DNA of 64,000 bases. Origin: Agrobacterium sp. a22-2. GTDB taxonomy: Bacteria > Pseudomonadota > Alphaproteobacteria > Rhizobiales > Rhizobiaceae. Each line of letters begins with the position of its first letter. The first letter of the stretch is position 1. The translations under genes were made by a program, and so were the position numbers. The stretch is taken from contig NZ_JAAXMM010000002.1 in NCBI RefSeq assembly GCF_012276985.1, positions 124,001-188,000 on the forward strand, read 5' to 3'. This document shows positions 1 to 8,485 of the stretch, piece by piece. Under the pieces are notes generated by a model. It saw nothing but the letters and a program-made list of their open reading frames with translations, was not told the origin of the DNA and searched no databases.

Positions 1-83
1 AGGCGAATGATCTGCGGACCGAGCCGTACGGGCGTGTCGTATTTATAGTGGGTGAGGTGATAGATACTTGCTTTGATCGACAT
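1..83 (-). CDS. Transglutaminase-like family protein, N-terminal fragment cut by window edge
   Basis: Only the first 27 codons lie in the window. From the ATG at 83 they read MSIKASIYHLTHYKYD and then PVRLGPQIIRL. This matches the start of bacterial transglutaminase-like proteins (Bact_transglu_N), often large DUF2126 fusions in rhizobia, where a Y-x-Y...PV-x-LGPQ-x-x-RL opening is typical. A GGGG run four bases before the ATG can serve as ribosome binding site. The catalytic Cys-His-Asp region is outside the window, so the family call rests on the N-terminus alone. Confidence 0.65.
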   Translation of the reverse strand, partial: MSIKASIYHLTHYKYDTPVRLGPQIIR

Positions 84-238
84 GTCGCCCCTTGCCCGGT
101 ATGCCCGAACTTTACGCTTTTGCAGTTATTGCCACGATCTTGTGCAATGCACGCCGATAAAGCAAGGACGATCTGACGATAAACAAACCGGCCGGCATGC
201 CGTCGGCAAGGCCTGGCGACAGCGGGAGCCGGTCTTTC

Positions 239-1387
239 TCAGTCCAGCGTGCGGCGGAACCGTTTGACCGCAATGGCCATGGCGACCATGGTCAGCAGCA
301 CCAGCATAGCCGTGTCGTAAGCCAGCACCTCGATTGAGGCGCCCTTGAGCATGATAGCGCGCACGATGCGGATATAATGGGTCAACGGCAGTGCCTCGCC
401 GATCCCTCGGGCCCATGCCGGCATTCCGGCAAAGGGAAACATGAAACCGGACAACAGGATGTTCGGCAGGAAGAACATCATCGCCATCTGCACGGCCTGC
501 AACTGGTTGGCGGCGATCGTCGAGAAGGTGTAGCCGATCGACAGGTTGGAGACGACGAACAGCGCCGTTATGGCCGCAAGCGCCGCCGGATTGCCGAGAA
601 TAGGCACGCGAAAGACGAAATAGCCGGCGGCAATGATGATCATCGCCTGCAACAGGCCGATCATCACATAGGGTGCGATCTTGCCGAGCATGATCTCGAT
701 CGGCTTGATCGGCATGGAGAGCAGGTTTTCCATGGTGCCGCGTTCCACCTCACGGGTCACGGACAAGGCCGTGAAGATCAGCAGCGTCATGGTGAGGATC
801 GTCCCGAGCAGGCCGGGCACGATGTTGAGCGTCGAGGAGCCTGCCGGATTGTAGCGGCGGTGCTGGACGATGGTGAAGGGCGGCTTGCTCGCTTCTGCAA
901 TCGTGATGTGGCGGTCGTGTTCGAGGGCGGTGGAAATGATGCCGGACAGGGCGCCGAGCGCCGAACTCGCGGCCACCGGATCGGTCGCATCGGCGGCGAC
1001 CAGCAGGGAAGGATTGTCGCCGCGTCGCACCGCACGCTCGAAGCCTGCCGGGATCTCGACGACGAAGAGCGCGCTGCCGGATTCCAGCATGCGATCCATG
1101 TCCTCGGCCCTTGTCAGCACGGCGCGGATGTCGAAGAAATCGGTGTTCTTGAGCGCTGCCAGGATCGAGCGGCCGATATCGCTGTTTTCCCGCATCAGGA
1201 CCGCCGTCGGCAGGTTGTGCGGGGTGGTGTTGATGGCAAAGCCGAACAGAAACAGCTGCATGACCGGGATCATCACCATGGTGGCAAGGGTGATGCGGTC
1301 GCGGGTCATCTGGATGAATTCCTTGACGGTCATCGCCCAGAACCGGCGCAGGAAACCATTGCCGTTATCGTTGCGGGCCGCCGTCAT
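239..1387 (-). CDS. ABC-2 type transporter permease
   Basis: Integral membrane subunit of an ABC-2 exporter, 382 aa. There is one hydrophobic segment near residues 30-50, a large extracytoplasmic domain (about 50-180), then five further membrane segments at roughly 185-205, 235-255, 268-288, 300-322 and 352-372, the usual YhhJ/YbhR-like topology. The phrase EVERGTMENLLSMPI just after the second membrane segment is the ABC-2 cytoplasmic signature. The start overlaps the stop of the ATPase gene by 4 bases, so the two are translationally coupled. It is the last gene of the tetR-hlyD-ATPase-permease operon. Only one permease is present, so it probably works as a homodimer. Substrate unknown. Confidence 0.9.
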   Translation of the reverse strand: MTAARNDNGNGFLRRFWAMTVKEFIQMTRDRITLATMVMIPVMQLFLFGFAINTTPHNLPTAVLMRENSDIGRSILAALKNTDFFDIRAVLTRAEDMDRMLESGSALFVVEIPAGFERAVRRGDNPSLLVAADATDPVAASSALGALSGIISTALEHDRHITIAEASKPPFTIVQHRRYNPAGSSTLNIVPGLLGTILTMTLLIFTALSVTREVERGTMENLLSMPIKPIEIMLGKIAPYVMIGLLQAMIIIAAGYFVFRVPILGNPAALAAITALFVVSNLSIGYTFSTIAANQLQAVQMAMMFFLPNILLSGFMFPFAGMPAWARGIGEALPLTHYIRIVRAIMLKGASIEVLAYDTAMLVLLTMVAMAIAVKRFRRTLD

Positions 1388-2334
1388 TGGAAATTATCCT
1401 TCGAGCGGTTCATCAGTTCGATGAACGTGTCTTCCAGCGTCGGCGCGCTTGGCGTCCACACGAGATCCTGCCGGCTGCGGAACGGGGCGATGGCGTCGAG
1501 CAGCAGGGCATCGTCGCGGCCGCAGACATGCAGGCTGGTGCCGAAGGGCGCGACCATATCGATGCCGCGACGCTTTTCCAGATCGGCCTGCAGCTTGTGC
1601 ACACCGGCACCAGATACGGTCCAGGTGTGCAGGCCCGTCGAGGCGATGACCTCCTCGACGGTGCCGCGCACCAGCAGCTTGCCATAGGCCATGTAGGCGA
1701 TTTCGTGGCAGCGCTCGGCTTCGTCCATGTAATGGGTGGAGACCAGCACCGAGAGACCGTCGGCGGCAAGGGCGTGGATCTCGCTCCAGAATTCCCGGCG
1801 CGCCTTGGGATCGACGCCGGCCGTCGGCTCATCCAGCAGCAGCAGGTCCGGCTCCGGCAGGATGCAGGCGCCCAGCGCCAGCCGCTGCTTCCAGCCGCCC
1901 GACAGATTGCCGGCAAGCTGGTTCTCCCGGCCGCCGAGGCCGAGCCTCTCGATGGCAGCCGTCGCTTTCTGCCGGGGTGCGGGAAGATTGTAGACGCGGG
2001 CCACGAATTCCAGATTCTCTCGGATCGACAGATCCTGATAGAGCGAGAATTTCTGGGTCATGTAGCCCACCCGGCGGCGGATGCTGTCCGACTGGGTCAG
2101 GATATCGTAGCCAAGGCAGGTGCCGCTGCCGGAATCCGGGGTCAACAGGCCGCAGAGCATGCGGATCGTCGTCGTCTTGCCCGAGCCGTTGGGACCGAGA
2201 AAGCCATGGATGCTGCCTTTTCGGACGCTGAGGGACAGGCTGTCGACGACGATGCGTCCGTTGAAGCTCTTGGTGAGATCTTTAACGTCGATCACCAGTT
2301 CGGCAGCAGGCGGAGACAAAGAGGGTGTCATCAC
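1384..2334 (-). CDS. ABC transporter ATP-binding protein
   Basis: Cytoplasmic ATPase of the exporter, 316 aa. Visible motifs are Walker A GPNGSGKTT (residues 47-55), signature LSGGW (144-148) and Walker B LLLLDEPTAGVDP (from about 164), followed by the switch His in LVSTHYMDEAE. The C-terminal 80 residues are an extension common in ABC-2 drug or polysaccharide exporters. The annealing motif is LSGGW rather than LSGGQ, a tolerated substitution seen in some YbhF-like ATPases. Two ATG codons sit in tandem at the start; the first overlaps the hlyD-like stop by 4 bases. It powers the permease encoded just downstream. Confidence 0.93.
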   Translation of the reverse strand: MMTPSLSPPAAELVIDVKDLTKSFNGRIVVDSLSLSVRKGSIHGFLGPNGSGKTTTIRMLCGLLTPDSGSGTCLGYDILTQSDSIRRRVGYMTQKFSLYQDLSIRENLEFVARVYNLPAPRQKATAAIERLGLGGRENQLAGNLSGGWKQRLALGACILPEPDLLLLDEPTAGVDPKARREFWSEIHALAADGLSVLVSTHYMDEAERCHEIAYMAYGKLLVRGTVEEVIASTGLHTWTVSGAGVHKLQADLEKRRGIDMVAPFGTSLHVCGRDDALLLDAIAPFRSRQDLVWTPSAPTLEDTFIELMNRSKDNFQ

Positions 2335-3302
2335 CGTGGGTCCGATGCGGCAAGGGTGACGTCCACCGGAAGGCCGGGTTTCATGGCTTGTGGGTTTTCC
2401 GGTACCGCCTCGACGCGGTAGACCAGCTTGGCACGCTCCTCAAGGCTGTAGATTTCCGGCGGCGTATATTCGACGCTGGTCGAGATGAAGCTGATCCTTG
2501 CCGTGGTCGACGGACAGCCGTCGCAGGTGACGCGCACCTGCCGGCCCCGTTCTATGCCGGCCATGTCGGTCTCGGCGACGAAGAAGCGGATGCGGATGGC
2601 GTCGGGTGAGAGCAGTGCTATGACCGGCCGACCGGCCGGCACGACCTCTCCGGCCTTGTAATAGACCGTCTGGACGGTGCCGGTGGCCGGTGCCGTTACG
2701 GAAAGGCGCGCCAGCGTGTCCTTGGCTTCATCCAGTTCGGCCCTGGCGACGGCGACCGTCTCCTCCATCTGCTTGATAGCCTCGTCGCGGGAGGGTAGCC
2801 GGGCCAGCACGATCTGACCGCGGATATTGTCGAGCGCTGCCCGGTTGGCGGCCTCTGTGGCCACGGCCGCGTCCAGATTGGCGCGGGTCACCGTTCCGGC
2901 ATCGGCCAGCGCCCGTGCCCGCTGCAGATCCTGCACGGCAAGGGCCAGTTCGGCTTCGGCCTGCCGCTCGGACGCCTGAAGGATGGTGATTTCCTCGGGT
3001 CGTTTCTGGGCGATGACCGCCTGCTGATATTGCGCCTGAAGAGCGGCCAGGTTGGCCGTCCTTGCCGCCACCGCCGCCTTGGCTGTCGTATCGTCTTGGC
3101 CGAAGATCGGCGCGCCGCTTTCGACCGGGTCGCCTTCCGCGACGGTGACGGATGTGAGGCGGCCGGCGGTTTCCGGGCCTATGAACAGCAGGTCTGCCTC
3201 GACCCAGCCCTGATAGGGACGCTTGGCGCCATTTTCGAAATAGAGCGGCAAGGCGACAAGTGCGGCGCCGATGACCAGCAGCAGGAGGGCAATGCGCTTC
3301 AT
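2331..3302 (-). CDS. HlyD-family periplasmic adaptor (membrane fusion) protein
   Basis: 323 aa, with an N-terminal membrane anchor or uncleaved signal (MKRIALLLLVIGAALVALPL). A first lipoyl half (about residues 40-75) is followed by a long alpha-helical hairpin rich in Ala, Gln and Glu (about 80-205), then the second lipoyl half SVTAPATGTVQTVYYKAGEVV and a beta-barrel domain. This is the layout of YbhG-type adaptors that connect an inner-membrane ABC-2 pump to an outer-membrane channel. No outer-membrane channel gene is adjacent, so a TolC-like protein encoded elsewhere would be needed. The start overlaps the stop of the TetR gene by 4 bases. Confidence 0.9.
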   Translation of the reverse strand: MKRIALLLLVIGAALVALPLYFENGAKRPYQGWVEADLLFIGPETAGRLTSVTVAEGDPVESGAPIFGQDDTTAKAAVAARTANLAALQAQYQQAVIAQKRPEEITILQASERQAEAELALAVQDLQRARALADAGTVTRANLDAAVATEAANRAALDNIRGQIVLARLPSRDEAIKQMEETVAVARAELDEAKDTLARLSVTAPATGTVQTVYYKAGEVVPAGRPVIALLSPDAIRIRFFVAETDMAGIERGRQVRVTCDGCPSTTARISFISTSVEYTPPEIYSLEERAKLVYRVEAVPENPQAMKPGLPVDVTLAASDPR

Positions 3303-3922
3303 GATGCATCTCCTTGGGGAGGCAGGAAGAGAGTGTCGAGAAAGGCCTCGAACAGGCCGCGGCTGTCCAGATGCTCATAGGGCTCGAACAGCGTGCTCCA
3401 GATGATGGACAGCAGCACCGGGGCGAACACCACCTGCGGGACGGCTGCGACCTTGGCGCTGCGCAATTCTCCGCGTTTGGCGGCGCGCTCCAGCACGGCG
3501 CGCAGGATCCGCAGGCCGACCGTCATGACGTTGCGATGGTAGAATTCGGTGACGACGGGAAAGAGCTGGCCCTCGGCCAGCAGCAGGCGCAGCATATGCC
3601 GCCGCTCGGTGCCGAGAATTTCGGTCTGCACCAGTTCGTAAAGGCCGGCCACCATGGCGCGTGACGACATGGCGTCGTTTGCCGCCAGCACTTCCATCCG
3701 AGCCAATATCGGCGAGGCCATGCCGGAGGCCAGCGATGTGAACAACGCCTCCTTGTCGGGAAAATGCAGGTAGACGGTTCCCTTGGCGATGCCGGCCCGG
3801 GCGGCGACGTCCTCGATCCTCGTGGCGGCAAAACCGCGTTCGGAAAACAGGTTCAGTGCGGCGGCGAGGATTTCGGCGCGTCGCTCCTGCGGATCCCGTC
3901 GGCGTCTCGATTTCTCGGTCAT
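3299..3922 (-). CDS. TetR/AcrR-family transcriptional regulator of the efflux operon
   Basis: 207 aa from the ATG at 3922. This start is preferred to one farther upstream because a longer reading would run through the operator region. The N-terminal helix-turn-helix reads RRAEILAAALNLFSERGF...TRIEDVAARAGIAKGTVYLHFPDKEALF, a textbook TetR/AcrR domain, followed by a variable ligand-binding helical domain with a TetR_C-like (CecR/YbhL-like) character. It is the first gene of the operon and is coupled to the adaptor, ATPase and permease genes. A near-perfect 20-bp palindrome 17 bases before the start suggests autorepression with derepression by an efflux substrate. The ligand is unknown. Confidence 0.9.
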   Translation of the reverse strand: MTEKSRRRRDPQERRAEILAAALNLFSERGFAATRIEDVAARAGIAKGTVYLHFPDKEALFTSLASGMASPILARMEVLAANDAMSSRAMVAGLYELVQTEILGTERRHMLRLLLAEGQLFPVVTEFYHRNVMTVGLRILRAVLERAAKRGELRSAKVAAVPQVVFAPVLLSIIWSTLFEPYEHLDSRGLFEAFLDTLFLPPQGDAS

Positions 3923-3938
3923 GCACTTGATTCCAATT

Positions 3939-3958
3939 ATGACTGACCGGTCATTCAT
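3939..3958. promoter_or_regulatory. TetR-type operator palindrome
   Basis: ATGACTGACCGGTCATTCAT is symmetric around the central CCGG, with a perfect TGACCGGTCA core and matching ATGA/TCAT ends; only one pair of positions breaks the dyad. It lies directly upstream of the tetR start, where the promoter is expected. AcrR/TetR regulators commonly bind such dyads next to their own genes. Binding by this TetR is inferred. Confidence 0.7.
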
Positions 3959-3995
3959 TATCGGAATCGTGTGAAATTGGCAAGTCGTAATTAAG

Positions 3996-4028
3996 AAAAA
4001 AGACCCGCGAAGCAAGGCTTCGCGGGTC
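3996..4028 (-). terminator. Intrinsic terminator of manC
   Basis: A 12-bp perfect stem (4002-4013 with 4017-4028) and 3-nt loop is followed on the minus strand by a run of six T (4001 down to 3996). It lies 37 bases after the manC stop and before the tetR promoter region, so it separates manC from the efflux operon. Confidence 0.9.
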
Positions 4029-4064
4029 TTCATGATGCGGTATCCCGGGCGCTGGGCCAGATGA

Positions 4065-5492
4065 TCAGTTGCGGCCGAATTCGTCGACCAGGCGGATGAT
4101 ATCGTCTTCGCCGAGATAGGAGCCGGTCTGGATCTCGATCAGTTCGAGCAGGATTTTGCCCGGGTTGCCGAGCCGATGCACGGCGCCCTGCGGAATGTAG
4201 ATCGACTGGTTTTCATGCAGGATGGTTTCCTTGTCACCGACCGTCACTTCGGCGGTGCCGCGCACGCAGATCCAGTGTTCGGAGCGGTGGTGATGCTTTT
4301 GCAGGGAAAGCTTCTTGCCGGGATGCACGAACAGGCGCTTCACCTGGAAGCGGTCGCCGTTGAGGATCGAGGTATAGCCGCCCCAGGGCCGCAGAGACGT
4401 CGGATGGGTCTCGGTCAGCGGTGCGGTCGCCTTGTCGGAGGCCAGCAGCTGCACGAGCTTGCCGACATCCTGGCTCTCGTCGAGCCGGCCGACATAGACG
4501 GCATCTTCGCTGGCGATCACGGCAATGCCGTCCATGCCCTGAACGGCCAGATGGCTGGTGCGCGACATGACAAGCGAATTGCGCGTGTTGCTGACGGTGG
4601 CCTTGCCGGTGACGACATTGCCGTTTTCATCGGCTTCGCCAAGTTTCCAGACGGCATCCCAGCTGCCAAGATCCGACCAGGTGATGGGCGCCGGCACGAC
4701 GGCGGCATTCGGCGTCTTTTCCATGACGGCGTAGTCGATGGAAATGCTCGGGCTCTTGGCGAAGGATGCTTCGTCGAGACGGGAGAAATCAAGATCCTTC
4801 ACCGACTTTTTGACTGCTTCGGTCGCGGCGGCGACGACTTCGGGCGCATAGGAGTTCATCTCGGCGATGATCTGCCTGGCCGAGAAGACGAACATGCCGG
4901 AGTTCCAGTAGAAATTGCCGGCCTCCAGCATTTTCTTTGCGTTTTCGAGATCCGGCTTTTCAACAAAGCGGCTGACGGCATACGCGCCGGCGGTGAGGGC
5001 CTTGCCCATTTCGATGTAGCCGTAGCCGGTCGCGGGTTCGGTCGGCGTGATGCCGAAGGTCACCAGCTTGCCGGCCTTGGCGGCGTCATGGGCGGTGCGA
5101 ACGCAGTCCAGATAGGCGGCATCGACAGCGATGGCATGGTCGGACGGCAAGATCTGCAGGATGGCGTCTTCGCCGAATCGCTCGCTGACGGCAAGGGCGG
5201 CGACCGCTACGGCGGCAGCGGTATTGCGGGCCACCGGCTCCAGCACGATGCCCGACAGGGTTATGCCGAGTTCGCGAGCCTGCTCGGCCACCAGAAAGCG
5301 GAATTCCTCGTTGGTCACGACCAGCGGCGGCTCATAGCTTTTGGCATCGCTGACCCGTGCCAGCGTATCTTGAAAAAGCGTCTTGTCGCCCAGAAACTTG
5401 ATGAACTGCTTGGCAGCCGTCGCCCGGGAAAGGGGCCAAAGCCGGGTTCCTTTGCCGCCGGCCATGATGACGGGTACGATTTTATCGGTCAT
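4065..5492 (-). CDS. manC: Mannose-1-phosphate guanylyltransferase / mannose-6-phosphate isomerase
   Basis: 475 aa bifunctional enzyme making GDP-mannose for surface polysaccharide. The N-terminal nucleotidyltransferase domain begins VIMAGGKGTRLWPLSR (residues 9-23), the GTP-binding loop of the family, followed by LQILPSDHAI. The C-terminal domain is a type II phosphomannose isomerase cupin with QKHHHRSEHW near residue 400 and the metal-binding His cluster. Length agrees with ManC/CpsB/NoeJ/AlgA proteins (about 470-480 aa). It is monocistronic, with its own terminator. The isomerase half could be vestigial in some family members, but the cupin motif is intact here. Confidence 0.93.
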   Translation of the reverse strand: MTDKIVPVIMAGGKGTRLWPLSRATAAKQFIKFLGDKTLFQDTLARVSDAKSYEPPLVVTNEEFRFLVAEQARELGITLSGIVLEPVARNTAAAVAVAALAVSERFGEDAILQILPSDHAIAVDAAYLDCVRTAHDAAKAGKLVTFGITPTEPATGYGYIEMGKALTAGAYAVSRFVEKPDLENAKKMLEAGNFYWNSGMFVFSARQIIAEMNSYAPEVVAAATEAVKKSVKDLDFSRLDEASFAKSPSISIDYAVMEKTPNAAVVPAPITWSDLGSWDAVWKLGEADENGNVVTGKATVSNTRNSLVMSRTSHLAVQGMDGIAVIASEDAVYVGRLDESQDVGKLVQLLASDKATAPLTETHPTSLRPWGGYTSILNGDRFQVKRLFVHPGKKLSLQKHHHRSEHWICVRGTAEVTVGDKETILHENQSIYIPQGAVHRLGNPGKILLELIEIQTGSYLGEDDIIRLVDEFGRN

Positions 5493-5941
5493 TTCCTACT
5501 TTCCCTTTCGGTTGTCGGTCGTGCAAAGCGCCGTGCAGACGGCATGGAGCCAAACGTGTCACAAGGGTCTGGACCCGCAGCCGGCAGGCGCGATGGCGCG
5601 TGCTGTGCTGGCCCTAACGCTCTCAATGGGCCGGTTGTTGCATTTTTTATGCCATAGTCCAAGCCTGCCATCGGTCATTGGTAAATATCGATATCGGGGC
5701 GGATGCAGCAACCCTCGACCGATCAAGGCCAAAGGTTCTATTATTCGACAATTCTTGAAGATCATCGGCGGATTATCGGTATGAGACACGTCAATATATG
5801 CCGGTTAACTTTGCAGCAGGAAGCTATCACCTTTGTTGATGTTTGGAGCAGCAACAGTGCGTCGACCAACCTTGTCTTTAATAGCCCCTATTCTGTTGCG
5901 TTTTCGTGATGGCGGCTCACTATGCCGCATTCGCATAGAGG
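5493..5941. other. Divergent intergenic region without a recognisable gene
   Basis: 449 bases between the divergent starts of manC and the alcohol dehydrogenase gene. Base composition shifts to AT-rich near 5690-5900. I see no RNA gene, no convincing open frame and no terminator with a U-tract. It presumably holds both promoters, but I cannot point to specific elements. Confidence 0.5.
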
Positions 5942-6958
5942 ATGGACAAGAAGATGCGTGATGACCTGAAACCGATGAGAGCCATGGTGCTTCGCCGGGT
6001 CGGCGAGCCGCTGCAACTGGAGAGGCGGCCTTTGCCGGTGGCTGGCCCCGGCGCGATTCGGGTGCGGATCGAAGCCTGTGCCGTTTGCCGCACCGATCTG
6101 CATGTGGTCGACGGCGATCTGCCGGACCCTCAGCTACCACTTGTACCCGGACACGAAATCGTCGGCATGGTCGAGAGCCTCGGGCCTGGGGTCACCAACC
6201 TGTCGCCTGGTGTGCGGGTCGGCATCCCCTGGCTCGGCCATGCCTGCGGCTGTTGCTCCTACTGCCTGAGCGGTCGGGAGAACCTGTGCGACGAGCCGGG
6301 CTTTACCGGCTACACGCGGGATGGCGGCTTTGCCAGCCACGTGGTGGCACATGCCGATTTTGCCTTTCCGCTTGCCGGCTTTGAGGATCCCGTTGCCGCC
6401 GCGCCGTTGATGTGCGCCGGTCTGATCGGCTGGCGATCGCTGAAAATGGCGGGCGACGGCCGGCGCATCGGTATTTATGGCTTCGGTGCCGCGGCTCATA
6501 TCATCGCTCAGGTCTGCCGGTTTCAGGGCCGCGAGGTCTATGCCTTCACCCGCGACGGCGATGCCGGCGCGCAGGCGATGGCGATCTCCCTCGGTGCCGC
6601 CTGGGCCGGCGGATCGCAAGAGGCGCCGCCCGTGCCGCTCGACGCTGCCATCCTGTTTGCGCCGGTCGGCGACCTCGTGCCGGCTGCGCTGAAAGCCGTT
6701 GCCAAAGGCGGCACGGTGGTGTGTGGCGGCATCCATATGTCCGATATCCCGGCCTTTCCCTACCGTATCCTGTGGGGAGAGCGGCGGGTCGTGTCTGTTG
6801 CCAACCTGACGCGGGCCGATGCGGTCGAGTTTCTCGACCTGGCGCCGAAGGCCGGCGTGAAGACCACCACCACGGTCTATCCGCTCGAGCGCGCCAACGA
6901 CGCACTGGACGATCTGCGGGCCGGTCGCTTTCAGGGCGCTGCGGTTCTGGTTCCGTAA
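5942..6958 (+). CDS. Zinc-dependent alcohol dehydrogenase family protein
   Basis: 338 aa medium-chain dehydrogenase. Catalytic zinc ligands are visible as Cys49 (EACAVCRTDLH) and His71-Glu72 (PGHEIVG). The structural zinc lobe has the four cysteines 102, 105, 108 and 116. The nucleotide-binding region is IGIYGFGAAAHIIAQ in place of the usual GxGGxG. The overall look fits the adh_fam_2 group (propanol-preferring, AdhA-like). An AGAGG sits immediately before the chosen ATG, but ATG codons at 5954 and 5975 are alternatives. The gene is convergent with the marR gene. NAD(P)-linked alcohol/aldehyde interconversion is likely; substrate unknown. Confidence 0.88.
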   Translation: MDKKMRDDLKPMRAMVLRRVGEPLQLERRPLPVAGPGAIRVRIEACAVCRTDLHVVDGDLPDPQLPLVPGHEIVGMVESLGPGVTNLSPGVRVGIPWLGHACGCCSYCLSGRENLCDEPGFTGYTRDGGFASHVVAHADFAFPLAGFEDPVAAAPLMCAGLIGWRSLKMAGDGRRIGIYGFGAAAHIIAQVCRFQGREVYAFTRDGDAGAQAMAISLGAAWAGGSQEAPPVPLDAAILFAPVGDLVPAALKAVAKGGTVVCGGIHMSDIPAFPYRILWGERRVVSVANLTRADAVEFLDLAPKAGVKTTTTVYPLERANDALDDLRAGRFQGAAVLVP

Positions 6959-6994
6959 TGCCCGTCGCCCATTGTTCGGTATCTCTCTCAGCCC

Positions 6995-7453
6995 TTACGG
7001 GAAACGCAATGGCGCGCGGCTCAGATCGTTGCTTGCCTCGACAGCCTTTTTCAGCAGTTGCACGAACTGGCTGCGTTCCGCCGGGTCGAGACCGCCGAGC
7101 AGCAGGGCCTGCATGTCCCAAACTACGGGGCGGATGCTCTCGACGGTGTCCTGGCCCTTGTCTGTGAGGAAAAGTTCGCGGGCGCGGCGGTCCTTCGGAT
7201 TGGTCTCGCGACGGACCAGTTCCTTTTGCTCGAGCCGATCCACCACGCCGCCGATGGTCACGCGGTCATAGGCGATATGACTGGACAGGGTCGCTTGGTC
7301 GAGGCCGGGCGTTGCCCCGATGGCGCTTAAAGCAGCGTACTGCACCGGCGTGAGGTCGTATCCCTTCTTCGCCGTTTCCTCGACGAACAGGGAAACCGCC
7401 ACTTGATTGAGCCGGCGGATCAGATGGCCCGGCATTTCGTATATTTCCAGCAT
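6995..7453 (-). CDS. MarR-family transcriptional regulator
   Basis: 152 aa winged-helix regulator. The family pattern is clear: LTPVQYAALSAI...LDQATLSSHIAYDRVTIGGVVDRLEQKELVRRETNPKDRRARELFLTDKG, i.e. recognition helix, wing and the DxRxxRxxLT-like motif. It is transcribed divergently from the fumarylacetoacetate-hydrolase-like gene across a 241-base gap, the usual arrangement for MarR proteins controlling an aromatic or small-acid catabolic neighbour. An ACCC-AATn-GGGT-like dyad at about 7504-7521 might be an operator, but this is weak. Confidence 0.92.
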   Translation of the reverse strand: MLEIYEMPGHLIRRLNQVAVSLFVEETAKKGYDLTPVQYAALSAIGATPGLDQATLSSHIAYDRVTIGGVVDRLEQKELVRRETNPKDRRARELFLTDKGQDTVESIRPVVWDMQALLLGGLDPAERSQFVQLLKKAVEASNDLSRAPLRFP

Positions 7454-7694
7454 GAATGTCAGCTTCCCCCCAGCGTCGCCTGCCGCAGACTACTGCTATT
7501 TCTACCCATTAAAAAGGGTGGGGGACGATAACGCGCGGCTATCGGGAACTCCAACGGGCGAGGCTCGGCTTTCCGTGTGGGTTCTGGCAGGATTCGACCG
7601 TTGCCAGACTGGTGGCGCACCGGCATTCCTGATCTATATGCAGCATACTCCCTTGCGGGGAAATACCGGTTTGGAACGAGGAGCAGACAGTCCT

Positions 7695-8390
7695 ATGAGC
7701 GCACTATTCAATATCCCGGCCATCCCGCTGGTTCCGGTGAAGGGCGAAACGGCCGGTTATCCCGTGCATCGCATTTTCTGCGTCGGGCGCAATTATGCCG
7801 AACATGCCGCCGAGATGGGCTACGAGGTCGATCGCGAGGCACCGTTCTATTTTACCAAGCCCGCCTCGGCGATCGTGCCGACCGGCAGCACTATCGCCTA
7901 TCCGCCGGGCACGTCCAATTTTCACTACGAGATGGAATTGGTGGTGGCGATCGGCGCGCCGGCCTTCCGGGTCAGCGTCGAGGATGCGCCGAAGGCGATC
8001 TTCGGCTATGCCGCCGGGCTCGACATGACGCGCCGCGACCTGCAACTGGCCCAGCGCGCCAAGCAGCGGCCGTGGTCGCTCGGCAAGGCCTTCGAGAATT
8101 CGGCACCGATTGCCGAAATCACCAAGGTCACCGATTTTGCGCCGATCGGGCCGCAGCGGATTACGCTTTCGGTGGGCGACGAGATCAAGCAGGACGCTCA
8201 TCTGAGCGATCTCGTCTGGTCGGTGGCCGAACTGATCAGCCATCTCTCGCAATTCTATCATCTGGTGCCGGGCGATCTGATCTATACCGGCACGCCAGCC
8301 GGCGTCGGCCCGGTGTTGCCCGGCGACGTCATCCGCGGCGAGATCGACGGGCTGCAGCCGATCACGCTGACGATCGGCCCGGCGGAATGA
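7695..8390 (+). CDS. Fumarylacetoacetate hydrolase (FAH) family protein
   Basis: 231 aa, start at the ATG preceded by GAGGAG at 7678-7683. The opening IFCVGRNYAEHAAEMG and the metal-binding segment HYEMELVVAIG, then GYAAGLDMTRRDLQ and GDLIYTGTPAGVGPV, are diagnostic of the short FAH/HpcE family (fumarylpyruvate hydrolase, oxaloacetate tautomerase or acylpyruvase types). It needs Mg or Mn, coordinated by the Glu-Glu-Asp set. It is divergent from a marR gene and followed 95 bases later by a class III aminotransferase. The exact substrate cannot be read from the sequence; an acylpyruvate hydrolase role is an inference. Confidence 0.9.
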   Translation: MSALFNIPAIPLVPVKGETAGYPVHRIFCVGRNYAEHAAEMGYEVDREAPFYFTKPASAIVPTGSTIAYPPGTSNFHYEMELVVAIGAPAFRVSVEDAPKAIFGYAAGLDMTRRDLQLAQRAKQRPWSLGKAFENSAPIAEITKVTDFAPIGPQRITLSVGDEIKQDAHLSDLVWSVAELISHLSQFYHLVPGDLIYTGTPAGVGPVLPGDVIRGEIDGLQPITLTIGPAE

Positions 8391-8485
8391 GGATGGAGTG
8401 ACAGCGTGCCATTGCCTGGCTTGCGCCGCAGTCAAATCCATGGCCCATTCGCATTGATGACGGATGGGATCGAGGAGTGCTGCGC

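Noticed and set aside
4176..5657. A 493-aa plus-strand frame opposite manC
   Set aside because: Antisense shadow without recognisable domains; the minus strand carries an intact ManC.
6134..6736. Minus-strand frames opposite the alcohol dehydrogenase
   Set aside because: Low-complexity Arg/Ala/Gly translations typical of GC-rich antisense strands; no motif or ribosome site.
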